64,000 bases of DNA from Streptomyces sp. RKND-216 (GTDB taxonomy: Bacteria > Actinomycetota > Actinomycetes > Streptomycetales > Streptomycetaceae), in contig NZ_SSBQ01000002.1 of the NCBI RefSeq assembly GCF_004795255.1, positions 3,750,001 through 3,814,000 on the forward strand. Reading direction: 5' to 3'. The translations under genes and the position numbers were made by a program. Below, piece by piece: positions 40,981 through 49,826 of the stretch (the first letter of the stretch is position 1; the number at the start of each line of letters is the position of its first letter). The notes under the pieces were generated by a model. That model was not told the origin of the DNA and searched no databases. It saw only the letters and a program-made list of their open reading frames with translations.

Positions 40981-42357
40981 TCAGTTGCCGAACGCCTTGG
41001 CGGCGGACTTCTCCAGGGCCTGCATGGCGCCTTCGACGTCCTCGGGGTTCTTCAGGAAGTCCTGCAGGGCCTTCCACTCGCCCTCGCCCTTGGTGCCGCC
41101 GAAGGCCGCGGGGGCCTGGTCGGACATGTCGAAGCGGAAGTCGTCGCCCGAGTCGATGAGCGCCTGGGCGATCTCACGCTGGACGTCGTCCGGGTACGCG
41201 GCGGTGTCCAGACCCTTGTTCGGGGACAGGAAGCCGCCCTGCTCGGCCATGATGCGTGCGGCGTCCTTGGAGGCGAGGAAGGTCATCATGGCGTGGGCGG
41301 CCTTGGTGTCCTTCAGCGCCACCGCGGCGTCGCCCGCCGTCACGACCGGGGAGTCGCCCTCGCCGACGGCCGGGAACGGGAAGACCTGCGCGTCGGAGCC
41401 GATCTTGGCGTCGGTGTCGTTGGCGATGGTGACGCCGACGAAGTCGCCCTCGTAGACCATGGCGGCCTGCGGGGCCTCCAGGTCGGAGAAGGTCTTGGTG
41501 ACCGACTCCGGGAACGGCGTCTGCAGAGCGCCGCTCTTGCCGCCGGTGAGCAGCTGGTCCTCACCGAAGAGCTCGCCGAGTGTGGTCAGCGCCTTCTCCA
41601 CCGAGGGGTCGGTCCACTTGATCTCGTGGGCCGCCAGCTTGTCGTACATCTCCGGGCCGGCCTGCGAGAGGTAGACGTTCTCGAACCAGTCGGTCAGGGT
41701 CCAGCCGTCGGCGCCGCCGACGGAGACCGGCTCGACACCGGAGTCCGCGACGAGCTGCGCCGTGTCCAGGAAGTCCTGCCAGCTCTTCGGCTCCTCCGCG
41801 CCGGCGTTCTCGAAGGCGGCGGTGTTGTACCAGACCAGCGACTTGTTCGCGGCCTTGAAGTAGGCGCCGTACTGCTTGCCGTCGGCCTGGCCGAGTTCCT
41901 TCCAGCCGTCGGAGTAGTTCTCGTCGAGCTGCTCCTGGGTGGCCTTGTCGACCGGCTTGAGCCAGCCCTTCTCCGCGAACTGCTTCAGGACGCCCACCTG
42001 CGGCAGCATCGCGACGTCCGGCGGCGCGCCGCCCTCGATCTTGGAACCGATGAACGTCGCGACGTTGTCGCCGGTCGGGACGAACTCGACCTCGGCGCCG
42101 GTGCGCTTCTCGAACTCCGCCAGCGCCGTCTCGAAGTTCTTCTGCTCCGGACCGGTCCACACGGCCGCGACCTGGACGGTCTCGCCCTTCAGGTCCGGCA
42201 GTTCGACGGTCGCCTTGACGTCCTCGCTGCCGCCCGTCTCGTCGGTCTTGTCCTCGCCACCGCCGCCGCAGGCGGCGGTGAGGGAGAGGGCGAGCGCGGC
42301 GGTGGCCGCCGCGGCGGCGCGCCTGGCGCGGCCTCCGCCTGCGTTACGGATTCTCAT
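40981..42357 (-). CDS. aglE: Sugar ABC transporter substrate-binding lipoprotein, AglE type
   Basis: A 458-residue extracytoplasmic binding protein. An Arg-rich n-region, Ala-rich hydrophobic core and lipobox ending at Cys30 (SLTAAC) mark it as a lipoprotein. A Gly/Asp/Glu linker is followed by a cluster B (MalE-like) fold with VAAVWTGPEQKNFETALAEFEKRTG, GAPPDVAMLPQVGVLKQFAEKGWL and MVYEGDFVGVTIAN. It delivers an alpha-glucoside such as maltose or trehalose to AglF/AglG. The start ATG has AAGGA upstream. It lies 64 nt downstream of the glucosidase gene, so uptake and hydrolysis are likely one transcription unit. Confidence 0.9.
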   Translation of the reverse strand: MRIRNAGGGRARRAAAAATAALALSLTAACGGGGEDKTDETGGSEDVKATVELPDLKGETVQVAAVWTGPEQKNFETALAEFEKRTGAEVEFVPTGDNVATFIGSKIEGGAPPDVAMLPQVGVLKQFAEKGWLKPVDKATQEQLDENYSDGWKELGQADGKQYGAYFKAANKSLVWYNTAAFENAGAEEPKSWQDFLDTAQLVADSGVEPVSVGGADGWTLTDWFENVYLSQAGPEMYDKLAAHEIKWTDPSVEKALTTLGELFGEDQLLTGGKSGALQTPFPESVTKTFSDLEAPQAAMVYEGDFVGVTIANDTDAKIGSDAQVFPFPAVGEGDSPVVTAGDAAVALKDTKAAHAMMTFLASKDAARIMAEQGGFLSPNKGLDTAAYPDDVQREIAQALIDSGDDFRFDMSDQAPAAFGGTKGEGEWKALQDFLKNPEDVEGAMQALEKSAAKAFGN

Positions 42358-42421
42358 CCGGTTGTTCCTTCCTCGCGGTTCGAGCCTGTCGGCTCCCGGA
42401 ACGTCCGCCCCGGGAGCCGGG

Positions 42422-44101
<1,680 letters not shown>

Positions 44102-44166
44102 CTTTCGCTGACCTGTACCTGACTCTCGGAGTTGCGCAGAGGCGACCACAGACGGGGTCGTCGGTT

Positions 44167-44203
44167 ACATGCATGTTAAGTAAGCCCAGCGAGTCAGTGT
44201 CAA
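44167..44203 (-). promoter_or_regulatory. Promoter and operator-like palindrome of the alpha-glucosidase operon
   Basis: On the minus strand, TTGACA (44198-44203) is followed after 18 nt by TTAACA (44174-44179), a good -35/-10 pair. A perfect 10-bp palindrome ACATGCATGT (44167-44176) overlaps the -10 and would allow repression. Sugar operons of this kind are usually controlled by LacI- or ROK-family repressors, but none is encoded adjacent. Confidence 0.6.
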
Positions 44204-44347
44204 CGAACGTGCAGAAGTGCGAGGGGAATGCCCGGTTTTGCGTCGAGCATCGTGAGCGGTCCGCTACCTAACTGTTGAGTAGCAAGCCCGCGGGCCAAGA
44301 AGTCCGACGGCGAGGACGGCGCCGGGGTGCGGCAGCGGTCCGGGGCG

Positions 44348-45613
44348 TCAGTCCTCGCGGGCGATGGCCGTCAGTTCCCGGCGCAGCCGGTTCACGGCGT
44401 CGCCGGGGGACTGGCGCAGCGACAACACGTCGTGCGCCACCGCCTGCACGGCCAGGCTCACCTGGTCGTAGCGCGGGCTCTTGGGACGCGGCTCGGCGGT
44501 AAGGATGCTCTTCCTGAGCGTCGGAAGATAGGGGTGTTCCCCCACAAGTTCCGGATCGTTGTAGAGATCCGCGCGCACCGGCGGCAGCGCCCCCTCGGCC
44601 AGCACACGCCGCTGCACCGGCTCGCTCGTCAAGTAGGCGATCAGGTCCGCGGCGGACTCGCGGTGCCGGGAGTGGGCGCTGACCGCCAGGTTGGAGCCGC
44701 CGAGCACGCTCGTGCCCGGCCCGTCCGGCCCGGGGATGCGGACGGCGCCGACCTTCCCCGCCACCGCCGAGTCCTCGTCGCCGTTGGCGAGCTGGTACAC
44801 GTACGGCCAGTTGCGCAGGAACAGCAGCTCGCCCTTCTGGAAGGCGATCCGCGACTCCTCCTCCTTGTAGTCCAGCGCCGCGCGGGGGATCCAGCCCTCC
44901 CGCACCCCGTCGGCCAGGAAGTCCAGGCCCTCACGGGTCGCACCGTCCACGGTGACCTTCGCGCCCTCGTCGCCGAGCAGCGAGCCTCCGGAGGACCGCA
45001 CGGCCTCGGTGACGTTCGCGGTCAGTCCCTCGTACGGCAGGAACTGTCCGGCGTAGCCGTCCAGGTCGTACTTCGGGGCGATCTCCCGCGCCTGGCGGGC
45101 GAGTTCGTCCCAGGTGCGGGGCGGCTCGGCGCCCTCCTTCGCCAGGACGTCCTTGCGGTAGTACAGCAGCCCCGCGTTGGTGACGTAGGGGACGGCGTAC
45201 AGCCGGTCGTCGAAGGTCGCGGTGTCCAGCACCGGCGGGAGGAAGCTGTCCAGCGGGAAACGGGACCGGTCCAGCGGTGAGATCCATCCGGCGGCGGCGA
45301 ACTCCGACGTCCACGCCACGTCGATGTTGAGGATGTCGAAGCGCGGACTCCCCGAACGCAGCTCGGTGATCATCTGCGACCGCGTCTCGTCCGCCGAGTC
45401 CGGCAGCTCGACCAGCTTCACCCGCTGATCGGGGTGCTCCCGGTTCCAGTCCCGCAGCAGCGGACCCAGGTAGCGGGTGAGGTCGCCGGCCGTGGCCAGC
45501 GTCATCGGCCCCCGCTCGTCCGGCCGCTCGTCCTGCTGCGCGCAGGCCGTATAGCCGGTCACCAGCAGGGCGGTCACCAGAAGGCTCCTGCCTGCGGCCC
45601 GCATCCACCGCAT
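44348..45613 (-). CDS. Extracellular solute-binding lipoprotein (orphan ABC binding protein)
   Basis: A 421-residue sugar-binding lipoprotein with a basic start, a hydrophobic segment and a lipobox ending at Cys24 (TGYTAC). Cluster B features include LVELPDSADETRSQMITELRSG, FDILNIDVAWTSEFAAAGWI, GLLYYRKDVLAKEG and AFQKGELLFLRNWPYVYQL, similar to trehalose/maltose-binding proteins. The ATG at 45613 has GGGAGG upstream; a longer frame from 45670 lacks support. No permease or ATPase gene directly accompanies it; it precedes the alpha-glucosidase operon on the same strand and might feed the AglFG permeases. A TATATA at 45670-45675 is a likely -10. Confidence 0.88.
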   Translation of the reverse strand: MRWMRAAGRSLLVTALLVTGYTACAQQDERPDERGPMTLATAGDLTRYLGPLLRDWNREHPDQRVKLVELPDSADETRSQMITELRSGSPRFDILNIDVAWTSEFAAAGWISPLDRSRFPLDSFLPPVLDTATFDDRLYAVPYVTNAGLLYYRKDVLAKEGAEPPRTWDELARQAREIAPKYDLDGYAGQFLPYEGLTANVTEAVRSSGGSLLGDEGAKVTVDGATREGLDFLADGVREGWIPRAALDYKEEESRIAFQKGELLFLRNWPYVYQLANGDEDSAVAGKVGAVRIPGPDGPGTSVLGGSNLAVSAHSRHRESAADLIAYLTSEPVQRRVLAEGALPPVRADLYNDPELVGEHPYLPTLRKSILTAEPRPKSPRYDQVSLAVQAVAHDVLSLRQSPGDAVNRLRRELTAIARED

Positions 45614-45811
45614 TTTCGGTGCCTCCCTCAGATCGTCGGCCGGTTCCTTGCCCCGGTGATCCGGGCTCATATATACCCGTTAGGCATGGGCGATACTAGG
45701 GTGTGGCGACCGGGCCGGGGAGGGTCGGGGAGCGGGCCCCGGTGGCGGCCCTACGACAAGGGGTGGTGAGCGCACCACGCCGCAGGCCCGAACCGGAGGA
45801 GGAGAGCGCGC

Positions 45812-46318
45812 GTGCGTCTGCCGCTCATGGCCCTCCTCGCCCGTGGCCCGGCGCACGGCTACGAGCTCAAGGGAGAGCTTGAGAAGCTTCTGGGCAGCGC
45901 GTACCCTCAGCCCAACGTCGGGCAGATCTACGTCACCCTCGGGCGACTCGAGAAGTCGGGCCTGATCGAGGGCGAGGACGTCCCACAGACCAATCGCCCC
46001 AACAAGCGCACCTACCGGCTGACCCAGGCCGGGCGCGAGGCCGTTCTCGCGTGGTTCGAGGAGACGACGGACGAGCCGCGTATCCGGGACGAGTTCTTCA
46101 TGAAACTCGCCCTGGCCACGCACTCCGGCCTGGCCGACCAGATCACCCTGATCAACAAACAGCGGCGTCAGTACCTCAACACCATGCGTGACCTGTCGAA
46201 GCTGGCGGTGGCGGGGGACCGGGACAACCGGATAGCCCAGCTGCTGATCGAGGGCGCGATGCTGCACCTGCAGGCCGACCTCGACTGGCTCGAGCGCTGC
46301 CAGGAGGAGCTGGAATGA
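45812..46318 (+). CDS. PadR family transcriptional regulator
   Basis: A 168-residue PadR regulator. The N-terminal winged helix starts at MALLARGPAHGYELKGELEKLL, with the recognition region PNVGQIYVTLGRLEKSGLIEG and wing RTYRLTQAGREAVLAWF. The C-terminal helices (about 95-165) form the dimerisation/effector domain. The start is GTG with a strong GGAGGAGGAG 7-8 nt upstream. Its stop overlaps the ABC ATPase start (ATGA). PadR regulators in this setting usually repress their own operon and respond to toxic or membrane-active compounds. Confidence 0.93.
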   Translation: MRLPLMALLARGPAHGYELKGELEKLLGSAYPQPNVGQIYVTLGRLEKSGLIEGEDVPQTNRPNKRTYRLTQAGREAVLAWFEETTDEPRIRDEFFMKLALATHSGLADQITLINKQRRQYLNTMRDLSKLAVAGDRDNRIAQLLIEGAMLHLQADLDWLERCQEELE

Positions 46319-47124
46319 GCGAGGACGCGGACTCCGCCCGAGCGGCGGAGGCGGCCGACGGCGCCCGCGAGAGCGAGCCGCTGGTGCGCGCCCGCGGCCT
46401 CACCAAGACCCATCGCGGCGAAGGCGCCCCCGTGTACGCCGTCCGCGGCGTCGACCTGGAGGTGCGGCGCGGCGAGTTCGTCGCCGTCACCGGCCCCTCC
46501 GGCGCCGGCAAGTCCACCCTGCTGCACCTGCTGGGAGGTCTCCAGCGCCCCGACGGCGGCAGCCTGTGGATCGACGGCCGCTGCATGGACGACCTCAGCG
46601 AGTCCCGTTGGGCCGTGACCCGGCGCAGCGGCATCGGCATCGTCTTCCAGTTCTTCAACCTGGTGACGAACCTCACCGTCGCCGACAACATCGAGCTGCC
46701 CGCCCTCCTGGCCGGCGCCTCCCCGCGGGACGCCCGCGCCGGGCGGCGCGAACTCCTCGACGAACTGGGTCTCACGGGCAAGGAACGCGCCATGCCGGCC
46801 GAACTGTCCGGTGGCGAACAGCAGCGCGTCGCCCTGGCCCGCGCACTGGTCAACCACCCCGGCATCCTGCTCGCCGACGAACCCGCCGGCAGCCTGGACA
46901 GCAAGGGCACCCGCGAGGTCATCCGCCTGCTGGGCCGCTTCCACCAGCGCGGCCAGACCATCGTCATGGTCACCCACGACGCGCGGATGGCCAGTGCCGC
47001 CGACCGTGTCATCAGCTTCTTCGACGGGCGCATCCTCGATGACGCCGACCTCGCCGCCGGCGGCGGCAACCGTTCCGGCAAGGCTCCCGGGGGCGTCACC
47101 GGCGTGCTGGAACTGGGCACATGA
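46315..47124 (+). CDS. ABC transporter ATP-binding protein (MacB/LolD type)
   Basis: A 269-residue ATPase. Walker A is GPSGAGKST (62-70), the Q-loop is in GIVFQFFNLV, the signature is [15 protein letters not shown], and Walker B is ILLADEPAGSLD followed by the switch His in VTHD. It has a ~25-residue acidic N-terminal extension. It belongs to the type VII (mechanotransmitting) group that pairs with FtsX-like permeases. It is coupled by ATGA overlaps to PadR upstream and the permease downstream. Confidence 0.95.
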   Translation: MSEDADSARAAEAADGARESEPLVRARGLTKTHRGEGAPVYAVRGVDLEVRRGEFVAVTGPSGAGKSTLLHLLGGLQRPDGGSLWIDGRCMDDLSESRWAVTRRSGIGIVFQFFNLVTNLTVADNIELPALLAGASPRDARAGRRELLDELGLTGKERAMPAELSGGEQQRVALARALVNHPGILLADEPAGSLDSKGTREVIRLLGRFHQRGQTIVMVTHDARMASAADRVISFFDGRILDDADLAAGGGNRSGKAPGGVTGVLELGT

Positions 47125-49448
47125 CCGTGCGCGCGACTCTGCGCTGGGCGCACGCCGACCTGCGGGCCCACCGGGGACAGACCCTGTTCACCGTCCTCAC
47201 CACCGCAGGCATCATCGCCTCCCTCGTGCTCGCCGCAGCGCTGTTCAGCTACGCCACCAACCCGTGGGAGCGCGTCTTCACCCAGACCCGCGGCGCCCAC
47301 GTCTGGCTCCACACCACCGCCGACGCCCCCGCAGGCGAACTCGTCTTCCTCGACGGCGTCCGCGACGCGGCCGGGCCGTACCCCACCACCCGCACGTCCG
47401 CCGAGGCGCGCGGTGTCCGGGCCGGGGTGGAACTGCGTTCCGCGGAGGCGACCGAGCCCCGGGTCGCCCGCCCCCAGATCGCCGCCGGCGACTGGCTCGA
47501 CCCCGGCGCCCCCGACGGCATCGTGCTGGAGCGCTCGCTCGCCGAGGCCTTGTGGGTCGAACCCGGAGACGCCCTCACCTTCCCCGGCGGGCAGGCGGCC
47601 GACGGCCCGCAGACGCTGGAAGTCGTCGGCGTTGCCGAGACCGCCGAACTCCACTACCGGCCCGGCGAACAGCCCGGCATCGCCTGGGCGCTGCCCGACG
47701 CCTTCGCCCGAACCGCCGCCGAGGGCCGCGGCGGCCAGGCGGTCGGGCTGCGCCTGAAACAGCCCGAAGACCTGGACTTCCTCGTCCAGCGCGTGGTCAC
47801 GGTGCTCGGCGCCGACCAGGTCACTCAGGTCACCAAGTGGCAGGAGGCCCGCTCCGACGCGGAGGACGGCTACCGCCTGCTCGGCCTGGTCTTCGGCATC
47901 TTCGGGTTCGGTGCGCTGCTCGCCGGTGCCCTCGTCGCCTCTGGCGCGATCAGCACCCGCATCCGGGGACAGCTCCGCGACATCTCCGTGCTCAAGGCCA
48001 TCGGCTTCACGCCCGGCCAGGTCGTCCGCGTCTTCCTCGCCCAGCACCTGGGCATGGCACTCCTCGCGGTCGCCGTCGGCACCGGCCTGACCCTCGCCCT
48101 AGGCCCCCACATACCCGGCCGCATCGGCGAGGCGATGTCGGTGTGGCACCAGCTCCCAGGACACCTGCTGCTGCTCGCCGGTATCCCGGCCGGAGCGGTG
48201 CTCGTCATCGTCGTCGCCACGACACTCGCCGCCTGGCGCGCCGGACGGGTGCCGCCGGTGCCCGCCTCCCGCGCCGCCCTGCCGTCCGCCGGCCCGGTCA
48301 CCCCGCTCACCCGGCGCTTCCTCGGCCTGTCCTTCTCCTCCACCGTCCTCCTCGGCTGGCGCGGTGCCTTCCCGCGCCGCGCCCGCGCCGTCACCGCCGT
48401 CGCCCGGCTCACCGTCCCGCTCACGCTCATCACGATCGCGCTGAGCGTGTGGACCACCATCGACCGCTTCCAGGAGGCCCCCGGAAGCATCGGCCTGCCC
48501 GCGGCTCTGACCGCCCGCTCCGCGCAGGGCGGCGAACTCGGTCCGCAGGAGACCCGGCGACTGCTCGCCGAGCACCGCGAGGTCGACGCCGTCCACCCCG
48601 GGGCGGAGGTCGCCGCCCTCGTCCCCGGCCAGACCGGCACCATCACCCTGCGCGGCCTGGGCACGCAGGAGGACCCCTACCCGTTCACCCTCGCCGAGGG
48701 GGAATACCCGGACGGGCCCGACGAGGCCGTCGCCGGGCAGGGGCTGATGGACCTGCTGCAGGTCGAGATCGGCGACTGGGTGCGGATGACCGTCGAGGGC
48801 AGACCGCAGATCCTGCACCTCGTCGGCCGCAGCCTCGAACCCGAGGACGGCGGCAAGGTCGTCTCCACCTCACTGGACACCCTGCGGGAACGCGACGCCG
48901 ACCTGCGGCCGGAGTTCTCCCTGCTGTTGCTCGAACCCGGCGCCGACCCGCGCGCCGTCAGCTCCCAACTCGCCGAGAACGCCCCCGGCGGCCTGGAGAT
49001 ATGGGAGGTCCCCAACCCCGCGGACGGGCTGGCCCCCGCCCTGTGGGGGATCGCCGGACTGGTCACCGTCCTGGCGCTGATCGGCCTGACCGAACTCCTC
49101 ACGTCCATCGGCTCGTTCGTCCGCGACCGGAGCCGGGACCTGCTCGCCCTGCGGGCCATCGGGCTCACGCCGCGGCAGATCAGCGGCGTCATCGTGGCCT
49201 CGGCGGGCTTCATCTCGCTGGCCGCGGCGCTCATCGGCACCACGCTGGGCGTGCTGCTCAGCGGCTGGCTCATCGACCTCCAGGGAGCGATGAGCGGCAT
49301 CGGCTCGGGCATCGCCGCGCTGCCGTCCTTCTGGACGCTCCTCGCCCTCGCGGCCACCGCGGTGTGCGGCGCCGTCGCCGCAGCCGCCCTCCCGGCGGCC
49401 CGCATCACCCGCCGCCGCCTCGCCGATTCGCTGAGCGCGACGCTCTGA
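47121..49448 (+). CDS. FtsX-like ABC transporter permease, double-domain
   Basis: A 775-residue permease with two FtsX domains. TM1 lies near 22-44, with a large extracytoplasmic domain to about 240. Three helices follow in the first FtsX unit (FGIFGFGALLAGALVASGAI and others; SVLKAIGFTPGQVVRVFLAQHLG). A second N-terminal helix and extracytoplasmic domain precede the last FtsX unit (LLALRAIGLTPRQISGVIVASAG ...). Such pairs extrude peptides, lipids or antibiotics, or transmit force to envelope proteins; the substrate is unknown. It is translationally coupled to the ATPase (ATGA at 47121-47124). Confidence 0.93.
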   Translation: MTVRATLRWAHADLRAHRGQTLFTVLTTAGIIASLVLAAALFSYATNPWERVFTQTRGAHVWLHTTADAPAGELVFLDGVRDAAGPYPTTRTSAEARGVRAGVELRSAEATEPRVARPQIAAGDWLDPGAPDGIVLERSLAEALWVEPGDALTFPGGQAADGPQTLEVVGVAETAELHYRPGEQPGIAWALPDAFARTAAEGRGGQAVGLRLKQPEDLDFLVQRVVTVLGADQVTQVTKWQEARSDAEDGYRLLGLVFGIFGFGALLAGALVASGAISTRIRGQLRDISVLKAIGFTPGQVVRVFLAQHLGMALLAVAVGTGLTLALGPHIPGRIGEAMSVWHQLPGHLLLLAGIPAGAVLVIVVATTLAAWRAGRVPPVPASRAALPSAGPVTPLTRRFLGLSFSSTVLLGWRGAFPRRARAVTAVARLTVPLTLITIALSVWTTIDRFQEAPGSIGLPAALTARSAQGGELGPQETRRLLAEHREVDAVHPGAEVAALVPGQTGTITLRGLGTQEDPYPFTLAEGEYPDGPDEAVAGQGLMDLLQVEIGDWVRMTVEGRPQILHLVGRSLEPEDGGKVVSTSLDTLRERDADLRPEFSLLLLEPGADPRAVSSQLAENAPGGLEIWEVPNPADGLAPALWGIAGLVTVLALIGLTELLTSIGSFVRDRSRDLLALRAIGLTPRQISGVIVASAGFISLAAALIGTTLGVLLSGWLIDLQGAMSGIGSGIAALPSFWTLLALAATAVCGAVAAAALPAARITRRRLADSLSATL

Positions 49449-49469
49449 CCCCGTGGCTGACCCCGTGGC
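49446..49469. repeat. 12-bp tandem duplication at the end of the FtsX-like gene
   Basis: Two consecutive copies of TGACCCCGTGGC; the first TGA is the permease stop codon. The repeat marks the junction with the decayed DUF234 gene remnant that follows. Confidence 0.85.
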
Positions 49470-49493
49470 GGGCCCGCCGCCGTGGGGGCAGGC

Positions 49494-49748
49494 CCAAGCG
49501 GAGAGGAGGCCGGCGGAGGAGAGGTGGGGGATCTCGGGGGCGGTGCAGGTGGTCCGGGTCAGGGCCAGGAGCGGGGCGGAGTCGTCGGCGCCCGGGAGTC
49601 GGGAGCGATGCTCGACGAGGCGGCCGAGGTCTCGCGAGTCGAAGGGCTTGTTCTCCAGCCACTTGACGGCGCCGACGCATGTGACCTTCTTCGCCACGGG
49701 GGAGCGGCCGGCGCCGACGAGGTCGATCTCGGGATTGTCGGTGCGGGT
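49494..49748 (-). pseudogene. C-terminal fragment of a DUF234-type AAA ATPase
   Basis: An open minus-strand frame reads NPEIDLVGAGRSPVAKKV, then GAVKWLENKPFDSRDLGRLV, and finally a LLALTR...LLSAW segment. This is the pattern of the restriction-endonuclease-like DUF234 domain at the C-terminus of archaeal/actinobacterial AAA ATPases. The P-loop ATPase part is absent: immediately upstream the frame degenerates and the next gene begins, and downstream the frame runs on without a stop into the antisense of the permease. It is therefore a truncated remnant. Confidence 0.7.
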
Positions 49749-49757
49749 CCCGACCTG

Positions 49758-49793
49758 ATGCTTTCGCTGGAGAGATTTCTTTGACGAAAGCAT
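49758..49793. terminator. Inverted repeat downstream of the FHA-ATPase gene
   Basis: 9-bp arms (ATGCTTTCG / CGAAAGCAT) with an 18-nt, relatively AT-rich loop, 34 nt past the stop of the minus-strand FHA-ATPase gene. It could serve as its terminator; the AT content is unusual for the neighbourhood. Confidence 0.45.
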
Positions 49794-49826
49794 GACGCCC
49801 CGAGGGTTCGCAGGGTGTCTCGCGCG

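Noticed and set aside
46315-49448. Interpreting the PadR/ABC/FtsX genes as a second FtsEX division system
   Set aside because: The permease has two FtsX domains and is controlled by PadR, typical of efflux or stress transporters, and the genuine ftsE-ftsX pair is at 61664-63339.
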